Shown here piece after piece: positions 15,972 to 25,212 of a DNA stretch of 64,000 nucleotides. The notes under the pieces were generated by a model, which saw only the letters and a program-made list of their open reading frames with translations, was not told where the DNA came from and made no database searches. Position numbers and translations under genes: made by a program. Each line of letters opens with the position of its first letter. Position 1 is the first letter of the stretch. Source of the DNA: Pseudarthrobacter sp. ATCC 49987 (lineage in GTDB: Bacteria; Actinomycetota; Actinomycetes; Actinomycetales; Micrococcaceae); NCBI RefSeq assembly GCF_009928425.1, contig NZ_JAABNS010000003.1:103083-167082 (forward strand). Reading direction: 5' to 3'.

Positions 15972-17530
15972 TGATTCCCAACATCACCAAGGGCACCCGC
16001 ATGCACGGGCTCATCGCGTACCTTGCCGGGCCCGGCCGGGCGAACGAACATACCGACCCGCACCTTGTCGCTGGCTCACTGTCGATCATGGCCTGGCATA
16101 ACGACGACGAACTGAACGCCGACGCCGCCCAGGGCATTGCCAAGGAATTGGACCGGGCCAGAAGCGTCCTGGGTGTCGAGATTCCCGGCGGGCATGTCTG
16201 GCACTGCTCCCTGTCGCTGCGCGCCGAGGAAGGCGACCTTACCGACCAGAAGTGGGCGGACATTGCGCAGGACTTCATGGACGAGATGGGGTTTACCGAA
16301 ACCAGCGGACGGGCACCGGCCCAGTGGGTGGCGATCCGTCATGGCCACAGCAAAGCCGGAAACGACCACATCCACATCGCTGCGTCCATGGTCCGCGAGG
16401 ACGGCACGAAGTGGAGCAGCTGGCGGGACTTCCCCCGGGCACAACAAGCCGCCCGGGAGCTTGAGAAAAAGTACGGCCTGGAAGAACTTTCGCCCACGCA
16501 TTCCACCCGCGGCCTCCGGCCAGGAGAACGCGAAGCCTCCGAGCGGCGGGGAGCCCCGGAACCGGAACGCCGGTCCCTGGAACGCAAGGTCCGTGCCTGC
16601 GCGACGTCGGCCCAGGATGAGGCCGAATTCATTCGACGCCTGCGCCGTACCGGCGCCCTGGTCAGGCCGCGGTACGCGTCCGGACGTGACGACGTCGTGG
16701 TCGGCTACAGCGTGGCAGAACGTCCCCCCAAAGGTGGCCGACCCGTTTGGTTCGGAGGCGGTCACCTCGCCAAAGACCTCGCCCTGCCCAAGCTCCGTGC
16801 CGAGTGGCCCGACAGCCCACAAGGTGCCGCCGAGGCGGTCGCAGAATGGCAGGCAGCTGCACGCGGACGCCGCCCGGTCACGATCGGCCGCGAAGCCCAC
16901 GAACCTGACCCGCAAATGTGGGAGCACTACAGCGACGAAGTTGCCCGGCTCCGCGAAACGCTCCGCACCGTGCCGCTGGACGATCACGCGACCTGGGCGC
17001 ACGTTGCACGCGAGACATCCGGCGCCTTCGCAGCCTGGTCCACGGCAACAGAGGCAACGCCAGGACCACTCGCAGCAGCAGCCGACGAGCTGTCCAAGAC
17101 AGCACAACTGCGGCGCTACCCGGTCCGCCCCATCCGCAGCGCAGGACCATCCGCCCGCGGCGCCTCGCTCATGCTCATGGCGGCTTCGATGGGCGGCACC
17201 GGAACCGCCGCGCAGGCAATCATGCTGCGCCAGCTGCTCAACGTCGCCAAGGCCGTCCACGACATGCACAAGGCATCCAATGACCTGCGCAAAGCACGCC
17301 AGATCAGCCACATGGTCAAGTACCACCTAAGCCAGGTCGCAGCCGCACTACCCAGCCTCCCAGCGACCGCGCCCACACCGGACAGCGAAGCTGCCGCCGC
17401 GGTACGCGCTAGTACAGCCGGCCAGATTGGCGGCCGGTCCGCGGGCTCCGTGCTGCCGCCCAAATACGTGCAGGCACGCACCCACGCGAGCACCCGAAGC
17501 GGGAGTACCCGCCCAGACATTGAGAGATAA
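15971..17530 (+). CDS. Relaxase/mobilisation nuclease (MobA/VirD2-like)
   Basis: 519 residues. The metal-binding motif RHGHSKAGNDHIHIAAS (about residues 120-136) is the third relaxase motif, with three His. The N-terminal ITKGTRMHGLIAYLAG matches motif I, though a catalytic Tyr is not certain; Tyr17 is a candidate. The C-terminal half is helical and less conserved. It would nick at oriT, stay covalently bound to the 5' end and lead the strand through the type IV system at 44.9-54 kb. Overlaps the MobC-like gene by 1 nt. Confidence 0.9.
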   Translation: MIPNITKGTRMHGLIAYLAGPGRANEHTDPHLVAGSLSIMAWHNDDELNADAAQGIAKELDRARSVLGVEIPGGHVWHCSLSLRAEEGDLTDQKWADIAQDFMDEMGFTETSGRAPAQWVAIRHGHSKAGNDHIHIAASMVREDGTKWSSWRDFPRAQQAARELEKKYGLEELSPTHSTRGLRPGEREASERRGAPEPERRSLERKVRACATSAQDEAEFIRRLRRTGALVRPRYASGRDDVVVGYSVAERPPKGGRPVWFGGGHLAKDLALPKLRAEWPDSPQGAAEAVAEWQAAARGRRPVTIGREAHEPDPQMWEHYSDEVARLRETLRTVPLDDHATWAHVARETSGAFAAWSTATEATPGPLAAAADELSKTAQLRRYPVRPIRSAGPSARGASLMLMAASMGGTGTAAQAIMLRQLLNVAKAVHDMHKASNDLRKARQISHMVKYHLSQVAAALPSLPATAPTPDSEAAAAVRASTAGQIGGRSAGSVLPPKYVQARTHASTRSGSTRPDIER

Positions 17531-17547
17531 CACCAAGGAGGGGAACC

Positions 17548-18492
17548 ATGAGCGAATCTGACGGCATTGATGAGGCTCTTGAGGGAATGTCGCGCGTTGC
17601 GCTGACCGTCGCCGGCCGGCTCGGTGAGCAACTGGCCAGGGCACGCGAGCAAGAGCTGCGCCGCGCCCAAGCGGCCGAAGAACAACAGGCCCGCGAACTG
17701 CAGGCCCGGTTCGATGCGGAGCGGTCGGCTGCTCGTGCACAGCTCGCCCCGGTCATGGACAACCGGTGGTGGGACACAGCCACCGGCCGCGACGTGGAAA
17801 GGGCACATGAGACGGCCACCGCGTGGAAGGACCACGACCCGGCGGCGCGCGACGCGGCCGAGGTGATCCGCGACCAGGTGCAGCGCCGCTACAGCTTGGA
17901 CGTGGACAACCTCGGTGCCAATGAAGTGACGGTGGCGGAGGCCCTGGCTAAAGCCGAGCGGGACCGCGAGCAGGCGGAACAGGAACGCCGTGCCGGCCGT
18001 GTTGAAAGCGCACAGGCTGTGCAGTTGCTAGCCGAGGCCGACAGGGAAGACAGGAAACGCGCGGAGGCCGTTGATCGGCCCTCAAGGGAGGACTTGGACG
18101 AAGCGCTGGCCTGGCTCCGGGAGACCAAACCCATCGAGGCACACAACTGGGAACAGCGGCATAATTCTGCGGACAGCGTGGCCGAGGAGAAGGACATGGA
18201 GAGGCGGCTGATCACAGACTGGACAGCTGCTCGCGCCAATCACCGCCCCGAGCAGTTGCGTGACCAAGCAGGAGCCAAATACGACTCAGCCGAGCGCCGA
18301 CACGAACTGGCGGCCAGCCTCGAAGGGGTTGCTGACCGCGAGGCTGTACAAGCACGCCTCAATGCCGACCAGGATCAGGGCACTCCGCCCAGCGCCTCAG
18401 TCGTCAAAGCCCCACATTCCACAGCAAAAGCCAGCAAGAAGCGCGGACTGATCGGCCAAATGAAGCTCATACAAAAGGGCCTTGGTCGTTAG
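17548..18492 (+). CDS. Coiled-coil mobilisation-associated protein
   Basis: 314 residues with an AGGAGGGG site before ATG 17548, 17 bp after the relaxase. It is very rich in Glu, Arg, Ala and Gln in long heptad runs (about 20-75, 125-175). A WWDTATGRDVE segment sits near residue 75 and a basic C-terminus ends KSLGR-like. No transmembrane segment. Proteins of this type follow relaxases in actinobacterial plasmids. Role unknown, perhaps relaxosome or coupling scaffold. Confidence 0.7.
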   Translation: MSESDGIDEALEGMSRVALTVAGRLGEQLARAREQELRRAQAAEEQQARELQARFDAERSAARAQLAPVMDNRWWDTATGRDVERAHETATAWKDHDPAARDAAEVIRDQVQRRYSLDVDNLGANEVTVAEALAKAERDREQAEQERRAGRVESAQAVQLLAEADREDRKRAEAVDRPSREDLDEALAWLRETKPIEAHNWEQRHNSADSVAEEKDMERRLITDWTAARANHRPEQLRDQAGAKYDSAERRHELAASLEGVADREAVQARLNADQDQGTPPSASVVKAPHSTAKASKKRGLIGQMKLIQKGLGR

Positions 18493-18554
18493 GTTGGAAG
18501 AATGGCAGAGGGGCAGGGCGCCGATTTGGTGCCCGTCCCTCCCGCCCAAGCGCT

Positions 18555-19427
18555 CTATGACCAAGATCCCTCGTCAGGATTCCACCGGTGGTGGTCTTCC
18601 GCAGATGAATCGAACACCGGATCGATGAATACAAGGACTCTTTCGACCTGGTCATCCAGGTGTGCCTCGCATAGGTCTTCCACTTTCTGTTTGCCCCGCC
18701 AAGCTGCCCACTTGGCCTGGCCAACCTCCCCGTATCCGGCTAGTAGAGCGCGGAGCGGCCCCAGCTCGACGCCTCGATGTTGCGCAACCTGAGTCGCTGC
18801 CTCCCGGACCTCTATGGCAGCAAACTCGTATCGGTCGGACAAGGCGGCGACATCAAGCAGGTCACGCCACCTAGTGCTGGTTGTGCCACGCTGCAGCATG
18901 GTGATTGTCTTCTCTGCGATGACGGTTACGAGCGGATGGCCCTGCATCTTCACCGATCCACCGAGTAGCGAAGGGAGTTCGATAGGCTCGGGAGCGGGCC
19001 AAATGGGATCACCTGTGCTGATGTCGAGTTTGATCGTAAGTTTCGCCCGATGCAGTCGCGCTGGCAGGGCGACACGTAAGCCGGTGTACTCGTCCTCGTC
19101 GCGAATTTGCTCGACGCTTAAGCCGTCGGGCTGAAACGTGAGGCCGTCTTCGGCGACCAGGTCAGAGACTGCTGTGACCACCTCGGTGACATGGACGGCG
19201 TCGAGTTCAAAATCGAGCGCCTGCATGTCGATGTCCCGAGTAGGCCGGCGAAGTGAATGAGCGGAGAGAAGCACACCACCTTTGAGGCAAAAGTCCCCTG
19301 CGTACGGAGTGCTTCCGAGGCGAGCCAAAAATCGCTCAAGCGCATACAAGACGAGGATTTCATCAAAGGGGCGCTTACGGCTGCGTGCAACAGCCTGCAG
19401 CTGAGCGTAGATTTTGGACGCTGTCAT
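18555..19427 (-). CDS. abiEii: AbiEii-type nucleotidyltransferase toxin
   Basis: 290 residues. The N-terminal half has the nucleotidyltransferase core: LKGGVLLSAHSLRRPTRDID, a GG followed after 13 residues by the Asp-x-Asp metal pair. FDEILVLYALERFLARL precedes it. The conserved IAEKTITMLQRGTTSTRWRDLLD region matches AbiEii/AbiGii toxins, which add nucleotides to RNA acceptor ends and block growth or phage propagation. Its start overlaps the antitoxin stop by 4 nt (19424-19427), the usual AbiE layout. Confidence 0.9.
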   Translation of the reverse strand: MTASKIYAQLQAVARSRKRPFDEILVLYALERFLARLGSTPYAGDFCLKGGVLLSAHSLRRPTRDIDMQALDFELDAVHVTEVVTAVSDLVAEDGLTFQPDGLSVEQIRDEDEYTGLRVALPARLHRAKLTIKLDISTGDPIWPAPEPIELPSLLGGSVKMQGHPLVTVIAEKTITMLQRGTTSTRWRDLLDVAALSDRYEFAAIEVREAATQVAQHRGVELGPLRALLAGYGEVGQAKWAAWRGKQKVEDLCEAHLDDQVERVLVFIDPVFDSSAEDHHRWNPDEGSWS

Positions 19428-20026
19428 AAGAGGACCTCTAGAGCGCGGCGGAGCGGTCCCTTGGACCGAGGGACTACCGATGCAATTTGCATAAGTCGTG
19501 CTGGCTGAGCTCCCGGCAGCTTCAGCCAGTTACGAAGGGCTTCGATACCAGTTTCATACCCGGCACTGGCCCGCAAACGAAATGCGTCAACAATAGAGCG
19601 CTCGGGGGAGTAGATGCCGATCCTCGTCCCATCCGCGCCTTCGATTGGCATCAGCGACCGGCCGAGATCGAATGTGGTCTTATCGAACATATGCCAGGTA
19701 ACCGGCGCCGAAATCTGCGGGGGAGTTCGTCCACGCGGAAGTGCCAGATCAATGGATGACGGGATCTCGTCTATCAACCCATGATGTGCCAGGGCGCTGT
19801 TCAGACAGATGGTGGCCGAGGCAGCTTTGTGTGCGGCCTCTAGCAAATCGAGATCTGTGTCCATGCCGTCTGGCGTTATATAGAGTCCCGGGCCGATCTG
19901 CTCTATGAGTCCAGAGTCTCGTAGCCGGTACAGACTTGCCTTTGGTACGCCGAAATGCGAAGCGTCTCTGACACTGAAAGCCGCGCCATGAGGAAGGCGG
20001 TCCAAAAGTGCGCTTCTTCGTTTCAT
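19424..20026 (-). CDS. abiEi: AbiEi-type antitoxin/autorepressor
   Basis: 200 residues. An N-terminal winged helix (FGVPKASLYRLRDSGLIEQIGPGLYI) is followed by the AbiEi C-terminal domain (TICLNSALAHHGLIDEIP, IYSPERSIVDAFRLR). AbiEi proteins repress their own operon and neutralise AbiEii without direct binding (type IV). The first gene of the pair; a perfect inverted repeat lies 8-39 bp before its ATG. Confidence 0.9.
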   Translation of the reverse strand: MKRRSALLDRLPHGAAFSVRDASHFGVPKASLYRLRDSGLIEQIGPGLYITPDGMDTDLDLLEAAHKAASATICLNSALAHHGLIDEIPSSIDLALPRGRTPPQISAPVTWHMFDKTTFDLGRSLMPIEGADGTRIGIYSPERSIVDAFRLRASAGYETGIEALRNWLKLPGAQPARLMQIASVVPRSKGPLRRALEVLL

Positions 20027-20033
20027 GGATACA

Positions 20034-20065
20034 TTCTACGACAGATAATCATAGCTGTCGTAGAA
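20034..20065 (-). promoter_or_regulatory. Operator of the AbiE operon
   Basis: TTCTACGACAG (20034-20044) and its exact complement CTGTCGTAGAA (20055-20065) are separated by 10 nt, one helical turn, immediately before the AbiEi start. This fits an autoregulatory site for the AbiEi winged helix. Confidence 0.7.
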
Positions 20066-20586
20066 AAGTCTCGGGGATGGGCATTGGGGATCGAGGGAGA
20101 GAGGTTCGTCGTCGTCGGCGTCTGCGGCGACGGCGGCGCCGCGGTGATGATGATCATGACGAGCATCAGGGCGACGATGAAGACAACGCGGCGTTAGAAC
20201 TCTCCAGCCACCGGCTACGGCTCAGTTGAACACCACGCAAGATTCGCGGAGTCCCTGGAGCAAACCGGCGCTACGACGCCTAGATCCGCAACGACTCACT
20301 GCCGCAAGCAGCGAAGGCACCCACCCAAGCGGGGCAGTCACCGGGGGCAAGGGTGCCACTAAGGCCAAGAAGTCCCGTACAGGGGCTGCAGTAAGCGCGG
20401 AGTGAGGCAAGGGCGGGTTATCCCGGTAGTCAGGAAGAAGCCCCATAGTCTGCTGTCCTCAGCCAACGTCAAGTTTCGGATGGCACGATGCTGGCGAAGC
20501 CCGGGTCAACCGCTATTCGACCGCGGCCTCGTAAGGTACGGCCGCCAGCAGTTTCGCTTCATGCAGGTTTGTGGTGGCTAGCACCG
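20066..20586. other. Non-coding gap, nothing recognised
   Basis: 520 bp between the AbiE promoter and the SLATT stop. Short open frames exist on both strands, without ribosome sites or coding-like third positions. I see no RNA gene or terminator with confidence. Confidence 0.5.
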
Positions 20587-21162
20587 TCAGACATTCTTGC
20601 GGAGATTCAACGGCAGGAACTTGTCGATTTCCTCGTCTGAAAAAGTGAGATCTTCCTGCTCCTTCAATGCCCGTTGAGCCAAGCGATACGCCTTAGAACT
20701 GGTGTCCGGAGCTGTCCGATACACCTCCTGTGCCCGAGCACTTAGTCCTTCTCTCCGTTCTCTAATCTCCTTGGCAGTCAGAGCGTGCCCCTTTACATCC
20801 GCCAACAGGTGAATATAGCTGTCTCGGATCCTGACGAGGGATTTGGCCGCTTCTCGATGCTCAACGGCTTCTTGTGTCGGATTGAAACTGAGTTGATACA
20901 GCGTGTAGCTGGCAGTCAGGGTGGCAAAACCAAGGGCCACGTACAGAAATGCCCGATTCTCACTTTGGAGGCTGGTCAGCACTCCGCCGAAGGTTAGCGC
21001 GTTAAGGACGATATTGATCCACTGGGAGACAACCGCTTTGCGGCTACATTGTTCCCGCGCCTTCTCGTGAGTCTTGTGCGTGTAGGCAACACGTCCAAAC
21101 TCCTCCCGAATCAAGTCCAAATTCGGATCTAGTCTCCTGCCGGAGAACCTTCCACCTACCAA
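20587..21162 (-). CDS. SLATT-domain two-transmembrane effector (CBASS)
   Basis: 191 residues. A helical N-terminus is followed by two transmembrane helices at about 46-63 (SQWINIVLNALTFGGVLTSL) and 69-90 (AFLYVALGFATLTASYTLYQ). A long C-terminal helical region with RIRDSYIHLLADV and EIRERREGLSARAQEVYR matches the SLATT effector pattern. In SMODS/CBASS operons SLATT proteins are predicted pore-forming effectors triggered by a cyclic oligonucleotide. Third gene of the minus-strand operon, 92 bp after the E2-like gene. Confidence 0.82.
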   Translation of the reverse strand: MVGGRFSGRRLDPNLDLIREEFGRVAYTHKTHEKAREQCSRKAVVSQWINIVLNALTFGGVLTSLQSENRAFLYVALGFATLTASYTLYQLSFNPTQEAVEHREAAKSLVRIRDSYIHLLADVKGHALTAKEIRERREGLSARAQEVYRTAPDTSSKAYRLAQRALKEQEDLTFSDEEIDKFLPLNLRKNV

Positions 21163-21254
21163 AGCCCACCCAATCCTAAATAGTGACGTTACGCCCCGGC
21201 CCAGGATGCATCTCCGAATGGGAGTGCGTCCTGGGTCCGGAGGAGCTTATTGAC

Positions 21255-21725
21255 TCAATTGAAGCCGCTTGACCGCTGGGGCTTTGGCTTGATGTCAGGC
21301 ACAGGATGCAGCAGAGCTGTCTGGGCCTCCTGGGACTCGGCGCCCGGGCCGTCCCCAAGCCACAACCCCGTGCCTTTCCACATTTCGTAATGCAACAACC
21401 ACTCCGACGCCCAGGGCAGCGTGGTGTCCACCAAATGCATCTTTGCGGACCACTGCTTGGCCGTGTTGAGGCAAAGCGATCCGTCGTCCCATATGTGGGG
21501 CAGGAGGCCTCTTGCGTTTGGTTCCAACGGTGGGTGCACTACGTTCACAACAGGGTTCTGCCCGACCCTTAGCGATATCTCGATGGTGTATTCGCGTGAC
21601 AACGCTGAAGGTTTCAGTCGGCCCCGCCAGACCAACCTGTTCGGGCCAATCCGCACCGAGCTGTCGGGGTAAACGCTTTTCAGTGCCAGCGCTTGTTGAC
21701 CGAGGTTCAGCCGGCCGGAACTCAC
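21255..21725 (-). CDS. E2-like protein of short type II CBASS (E2-only Cap2)
   Basis: 156 residues. GTG 21725 overlaps the CD-NTase stop by 4 nt (GTGA). The fold pattern of an N-terminal helix, then IEISLRVGQNPVVNVVHPPL, LPHIWDDGSLCLNTAKQW and a C-terminal helix with TLPWASEWLLHYEMW matches the E2-like half of Cap2. The Cys in DGSLCLN is the predicted thioester residue. No E1 or JAB gene is present, so this is the short form in which an E2-like protein alone acts on the CD-NTase C-terminus. Confidence 0.85.
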   Translation of the reverse strand: MSSGRLNLGQQALALKSVYPDSSVRIGPNRLVWRGRLKPSALSREYTIEISLRVGQNPVVNVVHPPLEPNARGLLPHIWDDGSLCLNTAKQWSAKMHLVDTTLPWASEWLLHYEMWKGTGLWLGDGPGAESQEAQTALLHPVPDIKPKPQRSSGFN

Positions 21726-22888
21726 ATCCGGCCTCCATGAAAGGTGTGGTCTCGGACAGGTCGTGTGGTGGTGACTGCACCGGCAATAGCCAGTGTGCCG
21801 GTGCCGTGCTGAGCACGCAGGTTTCCGGCCTGCCGGGCTTCAACGAATGGATTGCTGAGCGCGCGGGCTCCGGCCACAGCTGCACTCTCGCCGAGTACCA
21901 TCTGTACACTCTTAAGGACGTTGTCGTTGCCACTGTGAGCAGCGATTCCGTTGATGTCGCGGGACACGGCCTCTGCCCACTCGAACAATGCCGCGGCCCG
22001 CCAGCGCTCGTTTGCCCAGCAGTCCGCGAAGTTCTCTTCAGGCATCACGGGATTCGATATCACGTACTGTCCGTTGATGACCTGAATGTGCTCGACAAAA
22101 CTGCCAGCGATATCCCGCAAGACGTCGAAAAGGGTCTCACCCCGCTGATAGGCACGTGCGGCCAGAGTGGTGATCACGATTGAAGACGGCCGCTTATCCA
22201 GACGGCCAGTGAAGTAGATATCCCGGTGGCGCTTGAGTGCTTGGACAGCGAGCTGCAGGGTTGTCTTGTGCGTCCAGTCAGGAACCGCATCCACGTCAAC
22301 GCCACGTTTCGCCAGAAGCGCTTCCTTCAGCATCACTTCTTCCCGGGCCACTTGCTTGAACCACGCAGCGTACCCACGGGGGTCAGAACGTTGCCAAGAC
22401 CTTACGTCATGATCGGTTATCAGGATGCCGTCATCCGAGCCGCGCTCCGGGGAAGTATCGGGAACTGCCGGAAGGATGTCCATGTGCATGCCAGAGTATT
22501 CGAGTGTCCAGCACCGCTCGCTTTCAACCAGCAAAGGTTTGCCCTGAGACGCCGCTACGAACTTCCGGAGGCCCGCGCCGGTGTCTTTCTTGAGATCGGC
22601 CTGGGTGGTCGAGGAGGCCTGAATGCCGCGCAGCACCACAAGATCGATGTCGACGTCGTCCTTGCGGTGAAACCTCCGGGTCATGGTGCCGAGGGCAAAT
22701 GAGCCTTGGACGTACACTTCGTTATTGGCCGTGGACTCGGCCCAGTGCTCGTTGAGGATCGCGCCGACCTCTTGATAGCGGGAGGTGACCAAGGCCTTCT
22801 CATTCGCTGTGATGTCCAGCGAGGAGATGCCGGCACCCAAAATCTTTTCGAGGTCTCGGAACCCTGCTCGTTCAAGTGCAATTGTCAT
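21722..22888 (-). CDS. CD-NTase oligonucleotide cyclase (CBASS)
   Basis: 388 residues from ATG 22888 (TAGGAG site); the frame extends to 22978 but without a site. Catalytic features: G62-S63 in VQGSFALGT, the Asp pair in DDVDIDLVV (D80/D82) and a third Asp in GMHMDILPAV. The C-terminal OAS1-like helical domain includes KRHRDIYF and LAARAYQRG. It should make a cyclic di- or trinucleotide on phage infection and activate the SLATT effector. The chain ends FHGGRM, with a Gly pair two residues from the end. First gene of the operon. Confidence 0.9.
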   Translation of the reverse strand: MTIALERAGFRDLEKILGAGISSLDITANEKALVTSRYQEVGAILNEHWAESTANNEVYVQGSFALGTMTRRFHRKDDVDIDLVVLRGIQASSTTQADLKKDTGAGLRKFVAASQGKPLLVESERCWTLEYSGMHMDILPAVPDTSPERGSDDGILITDHDVRSWQRSDPRGYAAWFKQVAREEVMLKEALLAKRGVDVDAVPDWTHKTTLQLAVQALKRHRDIYFTGRLDKRPSSIVITTLAARAYQRGETLFDVLRDIAGSFVEHIQVINGQYVISNPVMPEENFADCWANERWRAAALFEWAEAVSRDINGIAAHSGNDNVLKSVQMVLGESAAVAGARALSNPFVEARQAGNLRAQHGTGTLAIAGAVTTTRPVRDHTFHGGRM

Positions 22889-23002
22889 ACCACTCCTAAG
22901 AGATAGGTGTGGCCGCCGAAGTGTCTCGACTTGCCGAGCATTTCTTGAGCAAGTCTTGAGGATGTAAGCTCTTCCCATCCCGGTCGCAAGGGAATGAAAA
23001 CA

Positions 23003-23048
23003 GCCTCAGTCGGTAGCCCCTAACCTCAAGGTGGGATTACCCTGAGGC
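23003..23048. terminator. Hairpin/terminator upstream of CBASS
   Basis: CCTCA-A-GGT and ACC-C-TGAGG form a stem, followed by CTTTTTCG in the plus direction; an outer GCCTCAG/CTGAGGC pair gives a competing fold followed by TGTTTTC in the minus direction. It probably insulates the CBASS promoter from the gene at 23880. Confidence 0.6.
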
Positions 23049-23259
23049 TTTTTCGTGTCTCTAGGACACAAACAAGACACTACATGTAGTGCATGCGCCG
23101 CTTTGGAACCCCAAGATGATGTATTACAAGTATGTCATTTAGTCCACCGGCCGTCCACAGGGCGGGGGCCTTAGGATGTCCGTGATTCCGCCGAAGTGAG
23201 ACAGGAAATCCACACCCTGTGGACTACTAGGCCACATTTATTCTCCGGCGTGTCGTCAG

Positions 23260-23880
23260 CTACCGGCGTGTCGCCCCGCCCTCGGAGTTTCGTCCCTGCT
23301 CCGCAGTCGACCCTCCGCCACTTGAAGCGTCCCAGCGCTTTTGGGCCCCTTGTCGGCTGATCCCGAACGCTCGTCCGATCTTGTCCCAGGAGACGCCCGC
23401 TGCCCTGGCGGCGGCCACGGCGTCGTCGAGCTGGGCTTCGAGATCCTTCAGCCTCCGGCTGAGGGTGCCGATGGTGTGCAGCGACAGCTCCGGGGCAATA
23501 TGCCGGTGCCACACGTCCAGGAACAGCGGCTCCAGGACCTCACGGTCGCTTATATCAGCGGCGTCGGCGCTGGCCGGCGGTCCCGCGTAGATGCGCCCCG
23601 CGGCGACATTCTCGTCGGCCGGATCCCAGACTCGTGTCCACAACGGGTCCAGGATGACGTGTTCCCGGAAAGGAACACAGCTGCAGGCAACCCGCCATCC
23701 GACCACCTGCGACGGCGGCCGCCACGCCTCGCGGGTTGGATCCTCCTCATGCCCGACCGGCCGGCCGTCGGGCGTCATCAGGTTGATCTCCATCCACCTG
23801 CCACCCGACCCGTACATGCCATCCGCGAAGACACAGACAACGTAGCCTTCATGCTCGCTGCCCTCGATAAACCAGCCCAT
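23260..23880 (-). CDS. Hypothetical protein with C-terminal HTH
   Basis: 206 residues from ATG 23880 (AAGGGAAG upstream); the open frame to 24255 is AT-richer and lacks a start site. The first half is rich in Trp and Gly with a beta pattern (GYVVCVFADGMYGSGGRW). The end carries a coiled-coil helix (LSRRLKDLEAQLDDAVAAARAA) and a helix-turn-helix VSWDKIGRAFGISRQGAQKRW. Probably a DNA-binding regulator; no family named. The 266 bp upstream are AT-rich and hold TTGACA-like elements. Confidence 0.65.
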   Translation of the reverse strand: MGWFIEGSEHEGYVVCVFADGMYGSGGRWMEINLMTPDGRPVGHEEDPTREAWRPPSQVVGWRVACSCVPFREHVILDPLWTRVWDPADENVAAGRIYAGPPASADAADISDREVLEPLFLDVWHRHIAPELSLHTIGTLSRRLKDLEAQLDDAVAAARAAGVSWDKIGRAFGISRQGAQKRWDASSGGGSTAEQGRNSEGGATRR

Positions 23881-24146
23881 CGCGCTTCCCTTCACCGGCC
23901 GCCAATTGCTACAGTGACAGTATGAACGCCAGCAACTCTTGTTGACAAGCGCCGTAGCTATAGCAACTTTGGTTGACATAATCGCAATTATCGGCTCTTT
24001 TGTAGCATGCACAGAAAGGGCTTGTTTGTCTCGCAATCGGCGGGCCTGTAAAAAGCGCGCACACGAGGAAGCCGTAAACGCCCCGGGCGGCAATGTCAGT
24101 CGGGTTTGATACGTTGCATCCATCAGCAACGTCTGGGGGTGATTAA

Positions 24147-24383
24147 ATGGCTGAGCGAAATTCGTACCACGTGGTTCCTGGCGAAGATGGATGGAAGGCC
24201 GAGCGCGAAGGCTCGTCTCGCGCTTCTTCTGTTCACGACACGCAGTCCGCAGCAATCGACGCTGCTCGTGGTTATCTGTCCCGCTCTGGGGGCGGCGAAT
24301 TGAACATCCACGGCAAGGACAACAAGGTCAGGGCAAAGGACACAATTGCACCTGGCAATGATCCACGGAATACACCTGGATAA
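24147..24383 (+). CDS. DUF2188 protein
   Basis: 78 residues. YHVVPGEDGWKAEREGSSRAS, then a TQSAAIDAARGYLSR helix and GGELNIHGKDNKVR match DUF2188 closely (two beta strands, helix, strand). Small cytoplasmic proteins of unknown role, often in mobile regions. Transcribed alone with a terminator 18 bp after its stop. Confidence 0.85.
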   Translation: MAERNSYHVVPGEDGWKAEREGSSRASSVHDTQSAAIDAARGYLSRSGGGELNIHGKDNKVRAKDTIAPGNDPRNTPG

Positions 24384-24400
24384 GCCTGATCGCGCAATGA

Positions 24401-24439
24401 CCCCGCTGGCTTCGGTTTATTCAACAGGAGCCGGCGGGG
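24401..24439 (+). terminator. Rho-independent terminator after the DUF2188 gene
   Basis: CCCCGCTGGCT pairs with AGCCGGCGGGG (11 bp, G-T allowed) and is followed by CCTTCTT. Confidence 0.75.
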
Positions 24440-24449
24440 CCTTCTTGTA

Positions 24450-25212
24450 TGCGGACCGACGGGGGGCCGGAGGGACACATAATGCCTGTGGGCTGGCCTA
24501 ACACCGCGGCTGACGGAATATCCATTATCGGCCCTCGAGTAGGACTCCTAATGGACGAGAGAATCACCGCATCCAACGCCGAAAAATAGTCGCAGGACCA
24601 GCCCATTCAATCGGTAACCGTCCTCAAGGGCCCTTGATGGTGATGTTCGTCAGGCACCTGCGTAATAAGCCACGGCGCAGGCTTCGACTGCGGCGTTTGG
24701 TTCCTCACGGGTCAATGGGCTCGCGCTCGGGCTCTGCGCCGTGGTGGCCGCGGCTGGAGCTGCGGTGTGCCCAGGCTGCTCCAGGATGGCCGGGGAGTTC
24801 TGTGCCGCGGGGAAGCTCCCGGCCCCCTGTGCGACCGCGGTTGACGGCTCGTTGGGAGATTCCGCAGGAAAAGTTGGCTAAAGGTATTGCCTAAGTAACT
24901 TAGCTATTTCACAGTGCACGTCGCCAAGATGCGAGCCACAGTAAGAAGTCTTTCATTGGTCACTTGGTCCAAAGGCCGGTATTGCCGCGGCGCCACCCCA
25001 CGGAAGCTGACTTCTTCCACCAGATCACAGCCTTTAGGGAACTTGCATCATCCTTTTGGTCGGAAAAAGACCATCTCATCGGAAACCCAACCGGCCGATG
25101 TGTGTCACGTCACCTGACGAAAGAATTAATGTGCCTAGACAAAACGGGCCCCTGCTTATCGTCAAGATTGCTGTCCACGTTTTTGGTAGCTCGCTTCAAG
25201 GAGGAAGCCGTC
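24450..25212. other. Long intergenic region before the catabolic island
   Basis: 760 bp without a convincing gene. It contains a perfect CTAAGT-A-ACTTAG palindrome at 24892-24904 that could be a TetR-type operator. The frames at 24634-24894 and 24964-25212 lack ribosome sites and have Arg/Pro-rich, non-native-looking translations. Confidence 0.5.

Noticed and set aside
16076..17326. 416-codon minus-strand frame
   Set aside because: Antisense shadow of the relaxase gene.
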